From contig DCJL01000001.1 of NCBI GenBank assembly GCA_002320035.1, positions 77,212-91,018 of the forward strand: DNA of 13,807 bases, in the 5' to 3' direction. Each line of letters starts with the position of its first letter. The stretch's first letter is position 1. This DNA is from Clostridiales bacterium UBA1701. GTDB taxonomy: Bacteria > Bacillota > Clostridia > Oscillospirales > Oscillospiraceae. The translations under genes were made by a program, and so were the position numbers. Shown in pieces: positions 1-6,613 of the stretch. Under the pieces are notes generated by a model, which saw nothing but the letters and a program-made list of their open reading frames with translations, was not told the DNA's origin and searched no databases.

Positions 1-98
1 TTTGACGGCGGCTTATCCCATTTGAGGCGGGCCTTGCCCCCTCAAGCTCCCCCGCGGCTCCGTTGTTTTTCGCTTCACAAACGTTTTTTGACAGTCTC

Positions 99-123
99 AA
101 ACGGAGCACAATGTGCTCCGTTT
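99..123 (-). terminator. Hairpin terminator after ricT
   Basis: A perfect 11-bp inverted repeat (AAACGGAGCAC / GTGCTCCGTTT) with a 3-nt loop lies 8 bp beyond the ricT stop. It is near-symmetric, with a short T stretch on either strand, so it could serve transcripts from both sides. Bases 1-98 show no gene I can support. Confidence 0.7.
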
Positions 124-131
124 CTTATTCC

Positions 132-1454
132 TCAGCTCTTGGGCTTGTTTTCCCCACCGCCCTGCTTCTGGCCCTTGGGCCTGCCATAATAACAGCCCCG
201 GCGGCGGTTATTTTTCTTCTCGCCCTCTTTCTGAGGAGCGGCGGCCTCCCGGTTTTCCACCTTTACAGGTTTTACCAGCGCCTTTCCTGCCCGGGGGCGG
301 TTCTGTTGGTTTCCGGCAGAGCCGCCCTCGTTCTTTTTCTCCGTCTGGGCGTCCCTGCGCTGGGGTTTGCGGCCTTTGGGCGGTCTGTCCCCGCTTTTAG
401 GCTGCTGGGACTTGCCCTGGCTCTCGGCTCCCTCTGCTCTGGGTTTTCCTGCCCGGCTTCCCTTGCCCCGGCGGCGGTTGTTCTTTTTCTTCTGGGGCTC
501 CTCTTCCCGGACCACGGGCTCGCTCACCGGTTCCGCCATCAGCACGGGCATCGCCCAACGGTCAGGCTGCTCTTCCTCTTCCTCCTCCGGCTCCGGTACA
601 TAATGGAGCACGGAGGGGGGGGCCTCCCCGTCTTTCGGTCTGCCTCCGGGCACGGCGGCAAGCTCGTTTGCCTTGAAAGAGCGGAGGGTATCGTCCCCGT
701 CGCTGTCAAGGCGGACCTTCACGGTCTGGCGAAGCAGATTTACCTGCACAGCAGTACCATAGCCATCTTTTGTCTCCACAAAGGCTCCCTGCTTGGGCAC
801 CTTTTTGATCAGCTCCTCATAGGCTTCCTGTTCATAGCGCAGACAGCACATGAGCCTCCCGCAGCTGCCGGATATCTTGGTGGGGTTCAGGGACAAGGAC
901 TGGACCTTGGCCATTTTGGTGGAAACGGGCTGAAAGTCATCCAGAAACTGGCTGCAACAATAGGGGCGGCCGCAGATACCGATGCCGCCTATCATCTTGG
1001 CCTCGTCCCGGACACCAATCTGCCGCAGCTCTATGCGGTTGCGGAAAATACCCGCCAGATCCTTTACCAGCTCCCGGAAATCCACCCGGCCGTCGGAGGT
1101 GAAGAAGAACATGGTTTTGTTCCCCTCGAAATTGCACTCCACATCCACCAGCTTCATGTCCAGCCCGTGCTCGGCTATCTTCTGCTGGCAGATCTCAAAA
1201 GCCTCCTTTTCCCGGCGCTTGTTCAGCTCTGCCACCCGGAGGTCATCCGCCGTGGCAAGGCGCACGACCGGGCGCAGAGGCTGCACCACCGCGTTGTCCT
1301 CCACCATATGGTTGCCCCGGAAGCAGTCGGCTATCTCAAGGCCCTTGGACGTCTCCACGATGACCCGGTCCCCGCTTTTTATCTGCAGGGAATTGGGGGC
1401 AAAGGAATAACACTTGCCCCTGTTTTTAAATTTTATGCTTACTACTTCGATCAA
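132..1454 (-). CDS. ricT: RicT/YaaT (PSP1 domain) RNase Y specificity factor with long basic tail
   Basis: A 440-residue protein of the PSP1/YaaT family. In Bacillus, RicT joins RicA and RicF in a complex that binds Fe-S clusters and directs RNase Y mRNA processing; it was first known as a stage 0 sporulation protein. The family's cysteine clusters are visible: C161, C166 and C167 (in CGRPYCCSQF), and C198, C203 and C204 (in GSCGRLMCCLRYE). The conserved core ends near residue 270, about the length of the Bacillus protein. Residues 272-440 are an added low-complexity tail: an acidic run (288-295), then Lys/Arg/Asn/Gly/Pro-rich sequence with KKNNRRRG occurring twice (about 323-330 and 413-420). 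It starts 5 bp after the holB stop, so the two are almost certainly co-transcribed; the holB-yaaT order is conserved in Firmicutes. The identity is firm. The role of the tail is unknown. Confidence 0.93.
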   Translation of the reverse strand: MIEVVSIKFKNRGKCYSFAPNSLQIKSGDRVIVETSKGLEIADCFRGNHMVEDNAVVQPLRPVVRLATADDLRVAELNKRREKEAFEICQQKIAEHGLDMKLVDVECNFEGNKTMFFFTSDGRVDFRELVKDLAGIFRNRIELRQIGVRDEAKMIGGIGICGRPYCCSQFLDDFQPVSTKMAKVQSLSLNPTKISGSCGRLMCCLRYEQEAYEELIKKVPKQGAFVETKDGYGTAVQVNLLRQTVKVRLDSDGDDTLRSFKANELAAVPGGRPKDGEAPPSVLHYVPEPEEEEEEQPDRWAMPVLMAEPVSEPVVREEEPQKKKNNRRRGKGSRAGKPRAEGAESQGKSQQPKSGDRPPKGRKPQRRDAQTEKKNEGGSAGNQQNRPRAGKALVKPVKVENREAAAPQKEGEKKNNRRRGCYYGRPKGQKQGGGENKPKS

Positions 1455-1459
1455 TTTGT

Positions 1460-2272
1460 TTATCCTCTGTTTCCGCCGCCGGCGATGGCGTCCACCGCCA
1501 GCAGTCCAAATATATGTTTTACGCCCACATTGACCCGAAGCCAGGCCTGGCAGCGTCCCAGCAGCCCATGCAGCCTCAGCAGCTCCTCCCGGCTCATGCC
1601 AAAGGCCTCCTCCCGGCCGCAGAGCATATCCGCCAGAAGCTCCCCGGCACTCTCCACAAAAGCCTCCGCGGCTCTGGAATCCAGCCCCTCATTCTTCCCG
1701 CACCAACGGCAGAGCCGGGCCGGGTCGCCTGAGGCCGCGCATTTTACAAATTCCGCCGCCAGCGCCCGGCTCTCTCCGGCCTCGCCGGCAGCAGCGCCGT
1801 TGAGATTCAGCTCCGTGCATCTTGAGCGCACCGTGGGCAGAAGCTGGCCTGCGTTTGTCACGCAGAGCAGGAACATCACCCCGGCGGGGGGCTCCTCAAG
1901 GAGCTTCAGCGCCGCGTTCTGGGCAGGGATATTCATGCTGTCCGCATCTTCTATTATATATACCTTGCGCCCCGCCTCGTTTGGCAGCACAACCGCGTCC
2001 GCGGAAACGGCGCGGATCTGATCCACACTGATCTCCCGCTTCTGCCGGCCCTTATCGTCACTCAGGCGGCAGACAGGGATAATGTCCGGGTGTATGCCCT
2101 CTCCGGCCTTGCGGCATGCGCGGCAGCGCCCGCAGGGCTTTCCGCCCTGGCCGGTGCAGACCGCCGCCGCCGCTATATGCCGGGCAGTGCGCAGCGCCTC
2201 CTCCGGGCTCCGGGCCGATATAATACAGGCATGGGACATACGCCGAAGGTCTACAAATCCAAGCTCCGCCAT
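1460..2272 (-). CDS. holB: DNA polymerase III delta' subunit
   Basis: A 270-residue clamp-loader delta' subunit, an AAA+-fold protein that helps load the sliding clamp at replication forks. Features seen: a zinc module C39-x7-C47-x2-C50-x2-C53 (CGRCRAC), HPDIIPV at 61-67, the IIEDAD segment (106-111), the LKLLEEPP motif (122-129), and the sensor-like TVRSRC (147-152). The P-loop position (near HACIISARSPEEA) is degenerate, as is normal for delta', which does not hydrolyse ATP. At 270 residues it is somewhat shorter than many homologues (over 300), mostly in the C-terminal collar. The start at 2272 is supported by GGGAGGAAACTG immediately upstream; a second Met at residue 12 is possible. It is the first visible gene of a holB-ricT operon with its own promoter. 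Confidence 0.93.
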   Translation of the reverse strand: MAELGFVDLRRMSHACIISARSPEEALRTARHIAAAAVCTGQGGKPCGRCRACRKAGEGIHPDIIPVCRLSDDKGRQKREISVDQIRAVSADAVVLPNEAGRKVYIIEDADSMNIPAQNAALKLLEEPPAGVMFLLCVTNAGQLLPTVRSRCTELNLNGAAAGEAGESRALAAEFVKCAASGDPARLCRWCGKNEGLDSRAAEAFVESAGELLADMLCGREEAFGMSREELLRLHGLLGRCQAWLRVNVGVKHIFGLLAVDAIAGGGNRG

Positions 2273-2307
2273 CAGTTTCCTCCCATGGCATTCAAGTCAA
2301 TCAATAT

Positions 2308-2336
2308 ATTTTACATTTTTATATGCTTATAGTCAA
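2308..2336 (-). promoter_or_regulatory. Promoter of holB-ricT
   Basis: On the minus strand, TTGACT (2336-2331) and TAAAAT (2313-2308) are separated by exactly 17 bp, in an AT-rich patch. The predicted start lies about 30 nt upstream of the holB start codon. This is a close sigma-A match. Confidence 0.7.
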
Positions 2337-2410
2337 CCAAAATCGTTTCTGAATTTTTTCCAGCGGCAAAGCGTTTCAGCAAAATCAGGTCGGCGGCCTG
2401 TTGCTTCCTG

Positions 2411-2439
2411 TTGCCAAGCGCCTCAGGGGCTGATAAAAT
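2411..2439 (+). promoter_or_regulatory. Promoter of the broken MATE gene
   Basis: TTGCCA (2411-2416), a 17-bp spacer and TAAAAT (2434-2439) sit 32 bp before the old start codon at 2472. A ribosome site GAGGAAATG follows. The regulatory region therefore outlived the coding sequence. Confidence 0.55.
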
Positions 2440-2471
2440 AGGCGCTGTAAAAACATGACGAGGAAATGATT

Positions 2472-2899
2472 ATGTCAATTCGAACAAGGGACATGACAGC
2501 CGGGCGGTCCTTGTGGCGCTGGGTACCTCGCTGCTCATTTCGTCCGTGATGCTCCTGTTCGGCCGGGCTATCCTGAGTCTTTTTATTTCCGGTTCCCTGG
2601 CAGAGGTCGAGGGCGCCCTGACCGTGGGCTATGGCTATTTATCCATGATGAGTATATTCCTGGCAGTGCTCTATCTGCTGCACCTCCTCCGCTCGGCCCT
2701 TCAGGGGCTGGGCAACGCGGTTTTACCCATGCTCTCCGGCGTGACGGCGTTTATAATGCGCACCTCCATGGTCTTTATCCTCCCGGCTTTTATAGGAGAG
2801 CGCGGCGTTTTTCTGGCGGAGGTTTCCGCCTGGTTCGGGGCCATAGCCGTGCTCATTCCCAGCTATTTCGTTATAGTAGGACGCCTCTCCTTAAAATAA
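2472..2899 (+). pseudogene. MATE efflux transporter, internally deleted and frameshifted
   Basis: The start codon at 2472, with GAGGAAATGATT in front, opens MSIRTRDMTAGR, which resembles the usual N-terminus of clostridial MATE (Na+/H+-drug antiporter) proteins, where an RDMT-G motif precedes the first helix. This frame then runs into unrelated residues and stops at 2547-2549. Homology resumes in another frame: from about 2505 to 2899 the frame gives a typical C-terminal MATE portion (ALGTSLLISSVMLLFGRAIL, then ALQGLGNAVLPMLSG), with about four hydrophobic segments and an intact stop. MATE proteins have about 450 residues, so roughly 900 bp of the middle is missing, with a frame change at the join near 2505. 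A GTG at 2513 could start a 128-residue remnant, but a transporter of this size would not be functional. The MATE assignment is good; the exact deletion point is inferred. Confidence 0.8.
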
Positions 2900-2904
2900 A
2901 GTCT

Positions 2905-2928
2905 GCCCCCGGCCATCCGGTCGGGGGC
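2905..2928 (-). terminator. Terminator between the MATE remnant and the DUF362 gene
   Basis: A 10-bp stem (one G-T pair) with a 4-nt loop: GCCCCCGGCC / GGTCGGGGGC. On the minus strand it is followed by a T-rich stretch (AGACTTTATTTTA), so it best serves the DUF362 gene ending at 2940; it may also stop plus-strand transcripts. Confidence 0.7.
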
Positions 2929-2939
2929 AAAAGCACGAT

Positions 2940-3821
2940 TCAGACTTCCACAAGCTCGTATTCCCTTGAGCCGAAGCCCAACTCGGCGGCGGCTTCAATC
3001 GTATGGATGCCGTGCCTGCTCTCAAGCCGCTCCAGGAAATGCTCCCGGCCTGGGTCGTCGGCGGCATAGATAAGGTCGATACAGGCCTGATCTATCGCGA
3101 TGGGGTCAAGCGAGGCCAGGATGCCGATGTCCTTCATGCAGGGATCCTCCGCCACTGCGCAGCAGTCGCAGTCCACGGACATGTTCTTCATCACGTTTAT
3201 ATATACGGCTCTGCCGCCAAAGTAGTTCTGCACAGCCCAGGCCGCATCGGCCATAGACTCCAGGAAAGAATCCTGATCGATCTTGGGCTCGTCTTTTCCC
3301 GCCACGATGCCAAGCTGGATGCCGGCCCCATGGATGATTTTCTTGCCCTTTGAGGAGGCAAAGCCAATGGCCAACTGCTTCAGGGCCCCGCCGTAGCCGC
3401 CCATGGGGTGCCCCTTGAAGTGGGCCAGCACCAGGGTGGAGTCATAATTGGCCAGGTTTTTGCCAACATAGTCAACCTTGATGTGCTTGCCCTGAGGTAT
3501 GGGAAGCTCCATGTCCGGCCCTTCGTCGTCCATAAGGTCAATCTGGAAGTAGCGGTTCCAGCCATGAGCCTCGATGGCTTTCCTATGCTGCTCGCTGGTG
3601 TCTCTCTGGCCGCCGTAGCCGGTGTTGCACTCCACGACATGGCCCCCCACATGCTCTATCGCAGGCCGCCAGAAATCCGGGCGCAGGAAGTTCTGGTTTC
3701 CGGGTTCTCCGGAGTGGACCTTTACGGCCACCCGGCCTTCCAGCTTCCTGCCGGTCATCTCATAAAGTTCAATTATCTTTTCGGGACTTATATCTCTTGA
3801 AAAAAACACTTTAGGTTTCAT
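2940..3821 (-). CDS. DUF362 domain protein
   Basis: A 293-residue protein recognised as DUF362 by its layout: an N-terminal VKVHSGEPGN segment (34-43), IEHVGGHVVECNTGYGG (55-71), the central VLAHFKGHPMGGYGGALKQL region (131-150), and DPIAIDQACIDLI near the C-terminus (239-251). Members of this family are often annotated as iron-sulfur proteins and many carry a separate ferredoxin domain. Here there is none, only a cysteine group at C218, C220, C221 and C228 within SVDCDCCAVAEDPC. The biochemical function of the family is not established, so I assign none. No signal peptide or membrane segment is visible. AAAGGAG precedes the start. It is a single-gene unit with its own promoter and terminator. 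Confidence 0.85.
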   Translation of the reverse strand: MKPKVFFSRDISPEKIIELYEMTGRKLEGRVAVKVHSGEPGNQNFLRPDFWRPAIEHVGGHVVECNTGYGGQRDTSEQHRKAIEAHGWNRYFQIDLMDDEGPDMELPIPQGKHIKVDYVGKNLANYDSTLVLAHFKGHPMGGYGGALKQLAIGFASSKGKKIIHGAGIQLGIVAGKDEPKIDQDSFLESMADAAWAVQNYFGGRAVYINVMKNMSVDCDCCAVAEDPCMKDIGILASLDPIAIDQACIDLIYAADDPGREHFLERLESRHGIHTIEAAAELGFGSREYELVEV

Positions 3822-3856
3822 TTAATACACTTCTCCTTTATTCTTATTTCGAAACT

Positions 3857-3886
3857 ATTTTAACCTCGCCTCTAACCTTCTGTCAA
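3857..3886 (-). promoter_or_regulatory. Promoter of the DUF362 gene
   Basis: On the minus strand, a perfect TTGACA (3886-3881), an 18-bp spacer and TAAAAT (3862-3857) lie about 36 bp before the start codon at 3821. Confidence 0.7.
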
Positions 3887-3922
3887 CAGCATGTTTCAGC
3901 CCGGCAGGCGGGGAATTTGCCC

Positions 3923-3951
3923 TTGATAGCCGGGCCGGAAAACGGTATAAT
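3923..3951 (+). promoter_or_regulatory. Promoter of the PAP2 phosphatase gene
   Basis: TTGATA (3923-3928), a 17-bp spacer and a consensus TATAAT (3946-3951). Transcription would start near 3958, downstream of the longest possible ATG at 3952. This rules out that start and favours the ATG at 3982. Confidence 0.8.
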
Positions 3952-3981
3952 GTGCCCAAAAGACAGAAAGAAGGTAACCCT

Positions 3982-4668
3982 ATGGATATTACCGCTATGG
4001 CCCAGTGGCTCAACGCTGCTTTTTCCGGCTACGACGGGGCCATTCTCGGCGCGCTGCACGCGCTTGCGCAGGCTGCGGGAGGGTTTTTTACGCCCTTTAT
4101 GAAGCTTATTACCCTGCTGGGAGAAAAGGGGCTGCTGTTTTTCCTGCTGGCCCTTGCGCTCATGTGTTTTTCAAAGACCCGGCCCATCGGGGTCTGCGTT
4201 TTCGGCGCTGTCTGCTGCGGGGCGCTCATCACAAACCTCATTTTAAAGGATTGGGTCGCCCGGCCCAGGCCCTTTGAAGCGCTGGAGCTTTATAAGCAGT
4301 GGTGGACCGCAGTAGGCTCCCCGGCGGAGGACGGTTTCTCCTTCCCCTCCGGGCATGTCACCGCCGCCGCGGCAGGCATGAGCGCCCTCTGCTTTATGCG
4401 GGGGAAAAAGCTCATTCTCCCCTCGGTGCTGGTGGTGTTCCTTATGGGCGTCTCCAGAAACTATCTGGTAGCCCACTACCCCTCGGATGTGCTTGCCGCC
4501 ATAATGATCGGCCTTCTCTCCGGACTCGTGGCCTGGGTCATTACAAAGCTTATCTTCCGTTTCCTGGAAGAGCACCGGGCGGTTCCCTTCTTCGCCTTTT
4601 TGCTGGACTTTGACCTGTCCCCGGCTGCGCTCAGACGCGGCGGCTATCAGGGCAAGCACCAGCGCTGA
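3982..4668 (+). CDS. PAP2-family membrane phosphatase
   Basis: A 228-residue integral membrane phosphatase of the type 2 phosphatidic acid phosphatase superfamily. The full three-part active site is present: K89-x6-R96-P97 (KDWVARPRP), the PSGH motif ending at H125 (SFPSGHVTAAA), and S158-R159 to H165 to D169 (SRNYLVAHYPSD). Hydrophobic segments cover about 44-63, 67-87, 126-139, 143-158 and 171-193, matching a multi-pass protein with its active site on the outer face. Substrates in the family include undecaprenyl pyrophosphate (BcrC type) and phosphatidate or phosphatidylglycerophosphate; the sequence alone does not say which. The start at 3982 is chosen because the promoter -10 and the AGAAAGAAGG ribosome site both precede it. 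The exonuclease gene follows after 28 bp. Confidence 0.9.
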   Translation: MDITAMAQWLNAAFSGYDGAILGALHALAQAAGGFFTPFMKLITLLGEKGLLFFLLALALMCFSKTRPIGVCVFGAVCCGALITNLILKDWVARPRPFEALELYKQWWTAVGSPAEDGFSFPSGHVTAAAAGMSALCFMRGKKLILPSVLVVFLMGVSRNYLVAHYPSDVLAAIMIGLLSGLVAWVITKLIFRFLEEHRAVPFFAFLLDFDLSPAALRRGGYQGKHQR

Positions 4669-4696
4669 CGAAAAACGGACAGAGAGAAAAAAACAT

Positions 4697-5365
4697 ATGC
4701 TTGATTCGCTTTTTAAGGATTTTGATAATATTATCGTTCTTGACACCGAAACCACCGGCCTCAGTTTCCGGAATGATGAGATCATAGAACTGGCTTTTCT
4801 CCGGCTCAGCGGGGACACCATGGAAGAGTACGACGAATTTATCCGCCTCTCCCCGGGCCGCAGGATTCCGCCCCAGATCGTCTCCCTCACCGGCATAAGC
4901 GACGATATGCTGGAAAACTACGGCGTTGAAAAGGAACGGGCATGCCGGGCGCTTGTTGAGGCGCTCAGCGGCAGGCGTACGCTGCTGGCGGCCTACAACG
5001 CCCAGTTTGACCTGTGCTTCCTGTACTATTTTCTTCTCCGCTTCGGAAAGGCGGAGGCTTTGCAGGGCCTGAAGCTGCTGGATGCCATGACTGTCTACAA
5101 GGACCGGCGTCCCTTCCCTCACAAGCTGGCAAACGCCGTCTCCGCCTACGCGCTCCAGACCCAGAACACCCACCGGGCCATTGACGATACCCGGGCCACG
5201 CTGGAGCTGCTCTGTGCCATGGAGGCGGAGGAGGCAGACCTGGAGAGATACATTAATCTTTTCGGTTATAATCAAAAATACGGTGTCTCCGGCCCACGCA
5301 TCTCCTCTGTGCGCTATCTGCCCCAGGGTTACGCCGGCTCGGGAAAGCTTTATCTGCATTCCTGA
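4697..5365 (+). CDS. DEDDh 3'-5' exonuclease (DnaQ-like)
   Basis: A 222-residue protein that is essentially one DEDDh exonuclease domain, the fold of the DnaQ/PolC proofreading subunit. All catalytic residues are visible: D16 and E18 (VLDTETTGL), D105 (NAQFD), and H159/D164 (HRAIDDT). These hold two metal ions for 3'-5' cleavage of DNA or RNA. There is no polymerase, helicase (DinG) or BRCT domain, so it is a stand-alone nuclease, probably for repair or RNA turnover. An upstream in-frame ATG at 4610 lies inside the PAP2 gene; the ATG at 4697, 28 bp after the PAP2 stop and preceded by AGAGAG, fits better, although this ribosome site is weak and suggests coupling with PAP2. The stop is shortly before the repeats that precede the XRE gene. 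Confidence 0.87.
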   Translation: MLDSLFKDFDNIIVLDTETTGLSFRNDEIIELAFLRLSGDTMEEYDEFIRLSPGRRIPPQIVSLTGISDDMLENYGVEKERACRALVEALSGRRTLLAAYNAQFDLCFLYYFLLRFGKAEALQGLKLLDAMTVYKDRRPFPHKLANAVSAYALQTQNTHRAIDDTRATLELLCAMEAEEADLERYINLFGYNQKYGVSGPRISSVRYLPQGYAGSGKLYLHS

Positions 5366-5375
5366 ACCCCTTTTG

Positions 5376-5405
5376 CCAAAATGCAACCCCGAGTTTCCAA
5401 AATGC
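5376..5405 (+). repeat. Direct repeat CCAAAATGC, candidate operator
   Basis: The 9-mer CCAAAATGC occurs at 5376-5384 and again at 5397-5405, exactly 21 bp apart (two helical turns), just upstream of the XRE gene's promoter. The spacing on one DNA face and the position suggest a binding site, perhaps for the XRE protein itself. Confidence 0.45.
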
Positions 5406-5439
5406 CCCGGCAGCATGGTGGAAACTCAACCGCCGCTCC

Positions 5440-5448
5440 TGCTATAAT
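5440..5448 (+). promoter_or_regulatory. Extended -10 promoter of the XRE gene
   Basis: TGCTATAAT is a perfect extended -10. I see no good -35 at 16-18 bp upstream (GGAAAC region), which suggests a promoter that relies on the TGn motif or on an activator. Confidence 0.6.
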
Positions 5449-5473
5449 GGGGTTCAGAAAGGAAGTGCAGTTC

Positions 5474-6103
5474 ATGACAATCGCGGACAGAATTCAGAGC
5501 CTCCGAAAGACAAAGGGCTTTTCTCAGGAGGAGCTGGCCGACAGGCTGGGCGTGTCCCGGCAGGCCGTCTCTAAATGGGAAAGCGAGCAGAGTTCCCCCG
5601 ATCTTGAGCGGATCGTTTACATGAGCGAGCTTTTTGGCGTGACCACGGATTATATTCTCAGAGGCATTGAGCCGCCGCCCGAAAAGCCCGGTCGGGTGTG
5701 GGAACCGAAAGTTTTTGTCGTCGCGGCCACAGCCCTGAATCTTCTGGGCCTTCTGCTTTCGGCGGCGGTGTGGTATGAGTATCAGAACGTCTCCGACCTG
5801 GTTATCAGCATGCTTCCCATGTTCTCCGGCTGTGTGATGTACGGCGCCCGCTTTGTCTGTTCTCCTCCCGAGGCCAGACGTGTTTTGCACGTAAGCTTCT
5901 GGAAAATCAACATTTGGCTTTTGGCCTTTATCCCTCTCTCCGTTTTTTATAACGCGCTTGCCGTTGGTCTGATCGCCCCTTATCCCCTGCTCACAAGCCG
6001 ACTTTTCGCCTTCGGCGTCTTCTGGCTGGTATATATCGTTCTGGGCCTCTCTGTAGACCTGCATCTCCTTCAGGCAGAAAGATCCCGCTTTCCGCGCAAA
6101 TAA
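5474..6103 (+). CDS. XRE-family regulator fused to a four-helix membrane domain
   Basis: A 209-residue protein with an N-terminal HTH_3 (XRE/Cro) DNA-binding domain at about 4-62. The recognition region, SRQAVSKWESEQSSPDLE, is typical of clostridial XRE regulators. After a short linker (EPPPEKPGR, 66-74) come four hydrophobic segments at about 79-100, 109-128, 145-168 and 176-198. It is therefore probably a membrane-tethered transcription factor. What it senses and controls cannot be read from the sequence; autoregulation through the 5376-5405 repeats is my guess. The ATG at 5474 is chosen over 5381 because the TATAAT at 5443-5448 and the ribosome site AAAGGAAG (5458-5465) both lie downstream of the latter. 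A strong terminator follows at once, so it is a one-gene unit. Confidence 0.85.
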   Translation: MTIADRIQSLRKTKGFSQEELADRLGVSRQAVSKWESEQSSPDLERIVYMSELFGVTTDYILRGIEPPPEKPGRVWEPKVFVVAATALNLLGLLLSAAVWYEYQNVSDLVISMLPMFSGCVMYGARFVCSPPEARRVLHVSFWKINIWLLAFIPLSVFYNALAVGLIAPYPLLTSRLFAFGVFWLVYIVLGLSVDLHLLQAERSRFPRK

Positions 6104-6120
6104 TCCAGCAGCAAATATTG

Positions 6121-6153
6121 AAACGGCCCTCTCCGATCCGGAGGGGGCCGTTT
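6121..6153 (+). terminator. Terminator of the XRE gene
   Basis: A 15-bp stem (AAACGGCCCTCTCCG / CGGAGGGGGCCGTTT, one G-T pair) with a 3-nt loop, ending in a T stretch 18 bp after the XRE stop. Confidence 0.85.
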
Positions 6154-6326
6154 ATGGCTCACAACAGTTTTATTATAGTTTTTTTTGGCATTTGATGTCA
6201 ATATCCCCACCGTCATCCCTGCCCGCAATTCGTTATTTTTGTATCAATGCATAAAGCCCGGGCCCAAAAATCGGTAAGAATTGCTCTTAAAAGAGGCTGG
6301 GGATTTTGATATCCTGACATCAGAAA

Positions 6327-6444
6327 GGGGGATACCAATGCACAGATAAGAGGCCCCGCCCAGTGACGAGATGCGTCAACGGCCCGGCGAAGGCGCCGCG
6401 GTTCCGGCAATGTTTTTGGTAATACCAGGTATTTCCCGTATCCC
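6327..6444 (+). ncRNA. Candidate structured RNA (unassigned class)
   Basis: Between the XRE terminator and the Smr gene is about 460 bp without a normal gene. Within it, 6327-6336 (GGGGGATACC) can pair with 6428-6437 (GGTATTTCCC) to form a 10-bp closing helix. Inside are two clean hairpins: TGACG/CGTCA at 6364-6378 and CGGCG/CGCCG at 6385-6398. A competing helix, GGGATAC (6329-6335) with GTATCCC (6438-6444), is perfect over 7 bp, so two closing pairings exclude each other, as in many riboswitches. Downstream lie a ribosome site, a 15-codon ORF and a terminator. I compared it from memory with lysine, SAM, TPP, FMN, glycine, yybP-ykoY, c-di-AMP, c-di-GMP, THF, ZTP, M-box and T-box consensus motifs and found no convincing match. 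Bases 6154-6326 show only a weak possible promoter (TTGCTC about 6281, TTTGAT about 6305). Confidence 0.4.
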
Positions 6445-6485
6445 ATTTGTGTGCGGCGTCTGATTTTAAAGAAAGCGAGGTAACC

Positions 6486-6533
6486 ATGATGTTAGATATC
6501 AAGAATTCACAGAAGCAACCCCTGGCTGTGTGA
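6486..6533 (+). CDS. 15-codon leader-type ORF overlapping a terminator
   Basis: ATG-ATG at 6486 and 6489 is preceded by GAGG at 6477-6480 with ideal 5-nt spacing. It reads MMLDIKNSQKQPLAV and stops at 6531-6533. Codons 10-15 lie in the left arm of the terminator at 6511-6574, and the stop codon is the first triplet of the loop. A ribosome reaching the stop would therefore cover the left arm. This is the geometry of a translational attenuator or leader peptide. It may also be a genuine tiny gene or chance. There is no run of one amino acid's codons that would name an effector. Confidence 0.4.
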   Translation: MMLDIKNSQKQPLAV

Positions 6534-6574
6534 GAGCGGATTGTCCGCCACAGTCAGGGGTTGCTTCTTTTTTT
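6511..6574 (+). terminator. Very strong intrinsic terminator
   Basis: A 20-bp stem (6511-6530 with 6549-6568, one G-T pair), an inner 5-bp hairpin in the loop (GCGGA/TCCGC, 6536-6548), then seven T (6568-6574). The T tract is only on the plus strand, so it stops transcripts coming from the left, i.e. the candidate RNA and 15-codon ORF. Confidence 0.85.
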
Positions 6575-6613
6575 GCCCTTTTCGCCCGCAGAGGCGTTTT
6601 TTTATGTTCTTTT

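Noticed and set aside
63..2021. Plus-strand open frame of 652 codons
   Set aside because: It lies opposite the well-supported holB and ricT genes, has no family features, and its length follows from high GC content.
3952..3981. Upstream start for the PAP2 gene at 3952
   Set aside because: It lies immediately downstream of the -10 element and before the predicted transcription start; the ribosome site fits 3982.
4243..4896. Minus-strand frame of 217 codons
   Set aside because: It overlaps the PAP2 and exonuclease genes, whose catalytic motifs are complete; composition is typical of antisense shadow.
6327..6444. Assignment to lysine, SAM-I, M-box or yybP-ykoY riboswitches
   Set aside because: Short resemblances (AAGAGGC, GGCCCGGCGAAGG, GAAAGGGGGA) occur but the order and the other conserved blocks of each class are missing.
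6213..6446. Minus-strand frame of 77 codons across the candidate RNA
   Set aside because: No ribosome site; sequence is explained better by RNA pairings on the plus strand.
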